A stretch of DNA of 64,000 nt, from assembly GCF_051055405.1 (NCBI RefSeq), contig NZ_CP167068.1, forward strand, positions 992,001 through 1,056,000, given 5' to 3'. Every line of letters begins with the position of its first letter. Position 1 is the stretch's first letter. A program made the translations under genes and the position numbers. This document shows, piece after piece, positions 59,464 to 64,000 of this stretch. This DNA is from Pseudolachnospira sp051055405. Lineage in GTDB: Bacteria; Bacillota; Clostridia; Lachnospirales; Lachnospiraceae. Under the pieces are notes generated by a model. The model was not told where the DNA came from. It ran no database searches and saw only the letters and a program-made list of their open reading frames with translations.

Positions 59464-60909
59464 ATGCGTTATTTTAGAAGGAAGAATAAGAACAGCATTT
59501 ATGTGTGTCTCGCTGTAATCGCGCTTCTTATCGTTACGGCGGCCTTTAATTTTTGGTCTGGTCTGGCGCCGGAAGGCAAAGATTCGGAATCCAAATCTGC
59601 GACGGAAAACAAGGGAGGGACGGATTTAAATCCTTCGCTGCCCCAGGAAAGCGGACAGGTACAAAATCCAAACGAACCGGCAGGAACCGCCGTCATCCGT
59701 GTGGCTCTTTTTGGCGACGATTACAGTTCTTTGTACCAGGATTGTATCAAGGTCAGTTCAGTGGAATCTTACATGTTAAGCTGGGACGGCGGAGAAAGAG
59801 AATTGCCAGGGGACTCTATTTTGACGCTTTCTGCTGCGGATGAATGTTTTTCGAAAGGGGCTGTTCGGATCCGGGGAACGGCAGGGCTTCAGCTTTTAAC
59901 ATCCCACCGGGAGTGCGGCTATCCTCTTTATCCCGGAGAATTTGAGGTGATTCCGGTGGAGGGGAAATTGGCTGTCGTCAACGAGGTTTCCCTGGAAGAT
60001 TATCTTTGCCTGGTGGTTCCTGGGGAGATGCCGGTCTCTTACGGAGTGGAAGCCTTAAAGGTACAGGCGGTCTGCGCCAGAAGTTATGCGTGGTGCCAGA
60101 TGCAAGGCTTCGGTATACCGGCTTTAAACGCGCATGTGGATGACAGCACAAATTTTCAGGTATACAACAATCAGGAGTCCAGCGAGAAAGCGGATGAGGC
60201 GGTCCGGGCAACGGCTGGACAGGTGCTTCGTTATCAAGGGGAAACGGTAAATACTTATTATTATTCTGCATCCTGCGGGTCATCCACCGACATGGATATC
60301 TGGAAGTCGGATCCGGCGGAATATCCCTATTTTCCGGCGGCGTGTTTAAACGCATCCAGAGATACCCCTGATTTGACCGAAGAGGCGGCCTTTCGTCAAT
60401 TTATCGATCAAAACACAGACAGCTTTGATAAAGAGGATGGATTTTACCGGTGGCAGGTGGATTTGTCAAGAGATGCGCTGAATGATTCGATCAATCAGTA
60501 TTTGACGGAACATAAGATGGCCTCTGTGGGAGAGATCGCTTCCCTGGAAGTGACGGAACGTGGCGCCGGCGGAATCATACGGGAGCTGACGGTGACTGGC
60601 AGCGAGGGGAAGGCGGTCCTGAACAGGCAGGGGGCGGTCCGGGAAGCGCTGGGAAATTCTTCTATGAAAATTCAGCAGCATACGGGTTATGAGGTAAAAG
60701 GATGGTCCATGCTTCCCAGCGCGTTTTTTTATCTGGAACGTATGGAAGAGAATGGCTCTTTGACGGGATACCGGCTCCATGGCGGCGGCTATGGACATGG
60801 GGTAGGCATGAGTCAGAGCGGAGCGGGAGGAATGGCGGCGGCTGGTTATACCTACGATTCAATTTTATCCTATTTTTATCCAGGCACGGAGCAATACCAT
60901 ATTTATTGA
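59464..60909 (+). CDS. SpoIID/LytB domain protein
   Basis: A 481-aa membrane-anchored protein. Helix at about residues 13-32, a Ser/Glu-rich linker to 75, then a SpoIID domain: VNEVSLEDYLCLVVPGEMPVSYGVEALKVQAVCARSYAW, a NTYYYSASCGSSTDM segment with the catalytic-type Glu and Cys surroundings, and the ending GGGYGHGVGMSQSGAGGMAAAGYTYDSILSYFYPGTE. SpoIID is a lytic transglycosylase acting on denuded glycan in sporulation; this one is longer and could be the vegetative LytB type. ATG 59464 is preceded by GGTGGAGG, which is part of a hairpin AAGCCT/AGGCTT. Confidence 0.88.
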   Translation: MRYFRRKNKNSIYVCLAVIALLIVTAAFNFWSGLAPEGKDSESKSATENKGGTDLNPSLPQESGQVQNPNEPAGTAVIRVALFGDDYSSLYQDCIKVSSVESYMLSWDGGERELPGDSILTLSAADECFSKGAVRIRGTAGLQLLTSHRECGYPLYPGEFEVIPVEGKLAVVNEVSLEDYLCLVVPGEMPVSYGVEALKVQAVCARSYAWCQMQGFGIPALNAHVDDSTNFQVYNNQESSEKADEAVRATAGQVLRYQGETVNTYYYSASCGSSTDMDIWKSDPAEYPYFPAACLNASRDTPDLTEEAAFRQFIDQNTDSFDKEDGFYRWQVDLSRDALNDSINQYLTEHKMASVGEIASLEVTERGAGGIIRELTVTGSEGKAVLNRQGAVREALGNSSMKIQQHTGYEVKGWSMLPSAFFYLERMEENGSLTGYRLHGGGYGHGVGMSQSGAGGMAAAGYTYDSILSYFYPGTEQYHIY

Positions 60910-60971
60910 ATTTTTATATGATTTCATTTAAAAAAAGAAGGCAGACAGAACTCGGAATTTTATTTGTATTA

Positions 60972-61000
60972 TTGACAGGAATCCTCATTTAGCATATAAT
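60972..61000 (+). promoter_or_regulatory. Consensus promoter of icd
   Basis: TTGACA (60972-60977), 17-bp spacer, TATAAT (60995-61000): perfect match to the sigma-A consensus, in line with high expression. Confidence 0.85.
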
Positions 61001-61072
61001 CAAGACGTACTATAGGCCGGAGAAAAAAATACAAAAAACCAATCGGCCTGTAAAATAAGGAGGATGATTCCA

Positions 61073-62287
61073 ATGGCTAAGATTCAGATGACGACGCCGC
61101 TGGTTGAGATGGACGGCGACGAAATGACCAGAGTTCTGTGGCAGTGGATTAAAGATGAGTTGCTGCTGCCTTTCATCGACCTGAAGACCGAGTACTACGA
61201 TCTGGGGCTGAAGAAAAGAGACGAGACCAATGATCAGATTACCGTAGACGCTGCTAACGCGAACAAGAAATATGGCGTTGCTGTAAAGTGCGCTACGATC
61301 ACCCCGAATGCGGCTCGTGTGAAAGAGTATGACCTGAAGCAGATGTGGAGAAGCCCGAACGGCACGATCCGTGCGATCTTGGACGGTACCGTATTCCGTG
61401 CTCCGATCTTCGTAAAAGGAATCGAGCCTTACGTAAAGACTTGGAAGAAGCCGATCACCATTGCCCGTCACGCTTACGGCGATGTTTACAAGGGCGTTGA
61501 GATGAAGATCGATCAGCCTGGTGTTGCTGAGCTGGTATTTACCGCTGCTGATGGCACGGTAACCAGAGAGACCATCCAGAAGTTTGAGACTCCTGGTGTA
61601 ATCCAGGGTATGCACAACATGAGCAAATCCATCCGTAGCTTTGCAAAGAGCTGCTTCAACTATGCTCTGGATACCAAGCAGGATGTATGGTTTGCTACCA
61701 AGGATACCATCTCCAAAAAGTATGACCATACTTTCAAAGATATTTTCCAGGAAGTATTTGATACTGAGTACAAAGAGAAATTTGAAGCTGCCGGCATCAC
61801 CTATTTCTATACTCTGATTGATGATGTTGTAGCTCGTGTTATCCGTTCTGACGGCGGCTACATCTGGGCCTGCAAGAACTATGATGGCGACGTAATGTCT
61901 GATATGCTGGCTACCGCTTTTGGTTCCCTGGCTATGATGACTTCCGTTCTGGTTTCCCCGGATGGAAACTATGAGTACGAGGCTGCTCATGGTACGGTTC
62001 AGAGACACTACTATGCACATCTGGAAGGCAAGAAGACCTCCACGAACTCGGTTGCTACCATCTTTGCATGGTCCGGCGCTCTGAGAAAGCGCGGCGAGCT
62101 GGATGGCATCAAAGAGCTGCAGGAGTTCGGCGACAAGCTGGAAGCTGCTACCATCAAGACCATCGAAGATGGTATCATGACCAAGGATCTGGCTTCCATC
62201 ACCACTCTGCCGAAGGAGCAGGTAACTCAGGTGAACAGCGAAGAGTTTATCCAGGCGATCAGAAAGAACCTGGAAGCAATGATGTAA
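61073..62287 (+). CDS. icd: Isocitrate dehydrogenase (NADP+), eukaryotic-like type
   Basis: A 404-aa dimeric enzyme oxidising isocitrate to 2-oxoglutarate with NADP+. Start TTPLVEMDGDEMTRVLWQWIKDELL; substrate motif SPNGTIRAILDGTVFRAPI; metal-binding DDVVARVIRSDGGYIWACKNYDGDVMSD; NADP site AAHGTVQRHY. This matches the type II family shared with eukaryotes. AAGGAGG lies 9 bp before the ATG at 61073. Codon use differs from neighbours (many GCT, GTT, GGT, ATC), as expected for a highly expressed gene. With pckA and citXG it indicates a partial TCA branch to glutamate. Confidence 0.96.
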   Translation: MAKIQMTTPLVEMDGDEMTRVLWQWIKDELLLPFIDLKTEYYDLGLKKRDETNDQITVDAANANKKYGVAVKCATITPNAARVKEYDLKQMWRSPNGTIRAILDGTVFRAPIFVKGIEPYVKTWKKPITIARHAYGDVYKGVEMKIDQPGVAELVFTAADGTVTRETIQKFETPGVIQGMHNMSKSIRSFAKSCFNYALDTKQDVWFATKDTISKKYDHTFKDIFQEVFDTEYKEKFEAAGITYFYTLIDDVVARVIRSDGGYIWACKNYDGDVMSDMLATAFGSLAMMTSVLVSPDGNYEYEAAHGTVQRHYYAHLEGKKTSTNSVATIFAWSGALRKRGELDGIKELQEFGDKLEAATIKTIEDGIMTKDLASITTLPKEQVTQVNSEEFIQAIRKNLEAMM

Positions 62288-62302
62288 GAATAAGCATTTT
62301 AG

Positions 62303-62336
62303 CCGCAGGATGCAGACGCATCCTGCGGTTTTTTTT
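62303..62336 (+). terminator. Terminator after icd
   Basis: CCGCAGGATGC / GCATCCTGCGG stem with AGAC loop and eight T residues. Confidence 0.95.
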
Positions 62337-62341
62337 ATCTG

Positions 62342-62355
62342 ATAGGAAATTCTTT
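62342..62355. repeat. REP-like ATAGGAAATTCTTT repeat
   Basis: An exact second copy of the 14-bp core seen at 5086-5099, again just after a gene. Confidence 0.45.
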
Positions 62356-62429
62356 GTTTGGTTGCATCTTCCGCAAAAATAGTGTACGATAAGAAAATCA
62401 GACAATCAGGATGAAGGGAGGGGCCGGCT

Positions 62430-63815
62430 TTGTTGTATCAAAACTGGATCCTGGGACATCAAGTGGAGCTTGCGGAGATGCTGAATGGCCGGGAACGGAG
62501 AGCTCTGGCACAGCGGCGCTTGTTGGAAATCTATCAAAAAACGCTTATTTGCTTTACCTTAAATATCGCTGGGCCGGTAAAGGTGTTTCCCCTGTCGGAA
62601 GAAGCTTTCTCCATTGGAAGAAAGAGAATCAGCGATGCGCTGGAACAAGCAGATATGCACGTGCTGGAAGAAGAGATTTTGCCTTGCTCTTATGGGATGG
62701 AGGCTTACTGGGTCGTGCAGGAAGACGCCCTGGAGGTAAAAAAAGTTTTGACGGAAGTGGAAGAAGAAACGCCGTTGGGACGTCTCTTTGATATCGATGT
62801 GCTTTGGTCAAATGGCAGTAAAGTATCCCGTCAGGATATCGGCTATCCGCCCCGCACTTGTATCATCTGCGGGGAGCCGGCCTCGGACTGCGCGGGAGGG
62901 CGCGTCCACTCGGTAGATGCGCTGCAGAAAAAGACCGTAGAGATCATTGCGGGAGAGATCCAGAGAATCGGTGTTTCCGCGGAAATGGCAGGACGGATTT
63001 GCCGGATGGCAATGCTTCACGAGGTATACACGACACCGAAACCGGGGCTGGTAGACCGGAACAACACGGGAGCGCATCAAGATATGGATGTGGAGCTGTT
63101 TGAGAAAAGCGCCCGTATTCTGGAACCGTATTTTGTCCGCTGCGTGGAGATGGGAGCAAAGCGGCATGATCTTCCGGCCAATAGCCTGCTTTCTGATCTG
63201 CGCCCGTTGGGGATTCAGGCGGAGTCGGACATGTTTTCCGTTACAAAAGGCGTCAACACCCATAAAGGCATGATTTTTTCTCTGGGGATTCTTTGCGGAG
63301 CGCTGGGTCAACTTTTGGGAAAAGGAGAAAAGCCGGATACCGCGGCTCTTTGCCAAAGGGCGGGAGAGATCGCCTACCCAGCTTTAGAAAAGGATCTTGC
63401 TGGGATGAAAGAAAGCGCGGCGCAGACAGCGGGCGAGCGGCAATACGCTTTGTGGGGAATTTCTGGAATCCGGGGAGAGGCGGCGTCGGGCTTTTTGTCG
63501 GTACAGAAATACAGTTTACCGATTTTGCAAAAAGAGTTGGCGGCTGGTTCAGCTTTATACCGGGCCGGGTCAGTAGCTCTGCTGTATCTGATTGCACATG
63601 TGGTAGATAGCAATGTGATTTCCCGGTCAGATTATCAAACGCAGCAAAAACTGCAGGAACAGGTAGGAATTCTGTTAAAAAAGGAACCGTCCCCCTCGGA
63701 GGATGCGATTCTTGAGCTGGACCGTCTGTTTACGGAAAAGAATGTGAGCCCCGGCGGCTGTGCCGACCTGTTGGCAATTTCTTATTTTTTGCTGTTCCTG
63801 GAGGAACTTTTGTAG
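62430..63815 (+). CDS. citXG: CitX-CitG fusion: citrate lyase cofactor synthesis and transfer protein
   Basis: A 461-aa two-domain protein. Residues 1-165 are CitX-like (holo-ACP synthase, transfers the prosthetic group to the citrate lyase acyl carrier), with PPRTCIICGEPASDCAGGRVHS at the junction. Residues 175-461 are CitG-like (makes triphosphoribosyl-dephospho-CoA), with EVYTTPKPGLVDRNNTGAHQDMD and GVNTHKGMIFSLGILCGALG. TTG start with AGGGAGGGG upstream. citD, citE and citF are not in the window; the gene starting at 63982 begins a separate transcript. Fusion of the two domains is known in several citrate fermenters. Confidence 0.92.
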   Translation: MLYQNWILGHQVELAEMLNGRERRALAQRRLLEIYQKTLICFTLNIAGPVKVFPLSEEAFSIGRKRISDALEQADMHVLEEEILPCSYGMEAYWVVQEDALEVKKVLTEVEEETPLGRLFDIDVLWSNGSKVSRQDIGYPPRTCIICGEPASDCAGGRVHSVDALQKKTVEIIAGEIQRIGVSAEMAGRICRMAMLHEVYTTPKPGLVDRNNTGAHQDMDVELFEKSARILEPYFVRCVEMGAKRHDLPANSLLSDLRPLGIQAESDMFSVTKGVNTHKGMIFSLGILCGALGQLLGKGEKPDTAALCQRAGEIAYPALEKDLAGMKESAAQTAGERQYALWGISGIRGEAASGFLSVQKYSLPILQKELAAGSALYRAGSVALLYLIAHVVDSNVISRSDYQTQQKLQEQVGILLKKEPSPSEDAILELDRLFTEKNVSPGGCADLLAISYFLLFLEELL

Positions 63816-63899
63816 AGGGCGTTTTCACGGGGCGGGGAGATAGCCTGCAAAAATAGATATTTTCTGCGTTTCTTTTTTCTGAAAGTTTCGTATTTTGCC

Positions 63900-63928
63900 T
63901 TGTGTCGGGGGTGACGCTTTGTTATAAT
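63900..63928 (+). promoter_or_regulatory. Promoter of the last gene
   Basis: TTGTGT (63900-63905), 17-bp spacer, TATAAT (63923-63928), after a 165-bp gap behind citXG. Confidence 0.7.
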
Positions 63929-63981
63929 ATTTTTGTGAAGTTCTGTTTGCAGAAGGTGGAACCAGAAGAAAGGAAGACTAC

Positions 63982-64000
63982 ATGCAGGAAGAATTAAAAT
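63982..64000 (+). CDS. Start of an unidentified gene, cut by the window end
   Basis: ATG at 63982 with a GAAAGGAAG site 6-7 bp upstream and a good promoter before it. Only the first six codons (MQEELK) are visible, so no function can be given. Confidence 0.6.

Overview
The window is a chromosomal segment of a Gram-positive anaerobe of class Clostridia, most likely Lachnospiraceae. Supporting signs are a PolC-type replicative polymerase, the rimP-nusA-rnpM-rplGA-infB-rbfA-nrnA-truB-ribF cluster in firmicute order, a DUF5688 protein, a CsoR copper operon, strong AGGAGG ribosome-binding sites, frequent TTG/GTG starts and sigma-A promoters with 17-bp spacers. The genus cannot be named from the sequence. 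No integrase, transposase, phage gene or CRISPR array is visible.

Layout. 1-5.9 kb: end of ispG, polC, thiD and convergent truA. 6-9.8 kb: copper operon (copA, csoR, copZ) running into a NusG-II protein and a Gx transporter. 10-11.7 kb: tRNA-Glu and an SNF-type transporter. 11.8-17 kb: a two-component system followed by a VTC / DUF4956 / CotH-kinase module, then tRNA-Pro. 17.2-25.6 kb: the translation and ribosome-assembly operon from rimP to ribF. 25.6-29.8 kb: a secreted NlpC/P60 hydrolase, rpsO and pnp. 29.8-32.7 kb (minus strand): blaI-like repressor, M56 sensor protease and DUF5688 protein. 32.9-37 kb: tRNA-Val, a solitary adenine methyltransferase, CapA lipoprotein, thioesterase and XRE regulator. 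37.2-42.3 kb: ilvN, ilvC, thrC, pckA. 42.4-47.4 kb: a phospholipase-D-like protein divergent from a second two-component system and a membrane protein. 47.4-49.7 kb: a radical-SAM / DUF4130-type DNA metabolism pair. 49.9-53.5 kb: nucleoside catabolism (deoB, deoC, cdd, pdp). 53.6-54.3 kb: 6S RNA and a cluster of palindromes. 54.3-59.4 kb: LysR regulator, SLC13 transporter and two paralogous FAD oxidoreductases. 59.4-64 kb: SpoIID-like protein, icd, citXG fusion and the start of one more gene.

The points most worth a second look are: (i) a PolC that lacks the DnaQ-like 3'-5' exonuclease normally inserted in its PHP domain, while all nine PHP metal-ligand positions appear intact, so proofreading may have moved to PHP; (ii) the two-component system with VTC, DUF4956 and CotH kinase, a module of unknown biochemistry with an activator-type direct repeat placed exactly in front of the VTC promoter; (iii) a LysR / SLC13 / twin flavoprotein operon for an unidentified organic acid, with an 11-bp inverted operator; (iv) a solitary CamA-like DNA methyltransferase; (v) a 239-bp palindrome behind 6S RNA; (vi) candidate WalR boxes in front of a cell-wall hydrolase.

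All assignments come from reading the sequence and remembered family features. No database search was possible.
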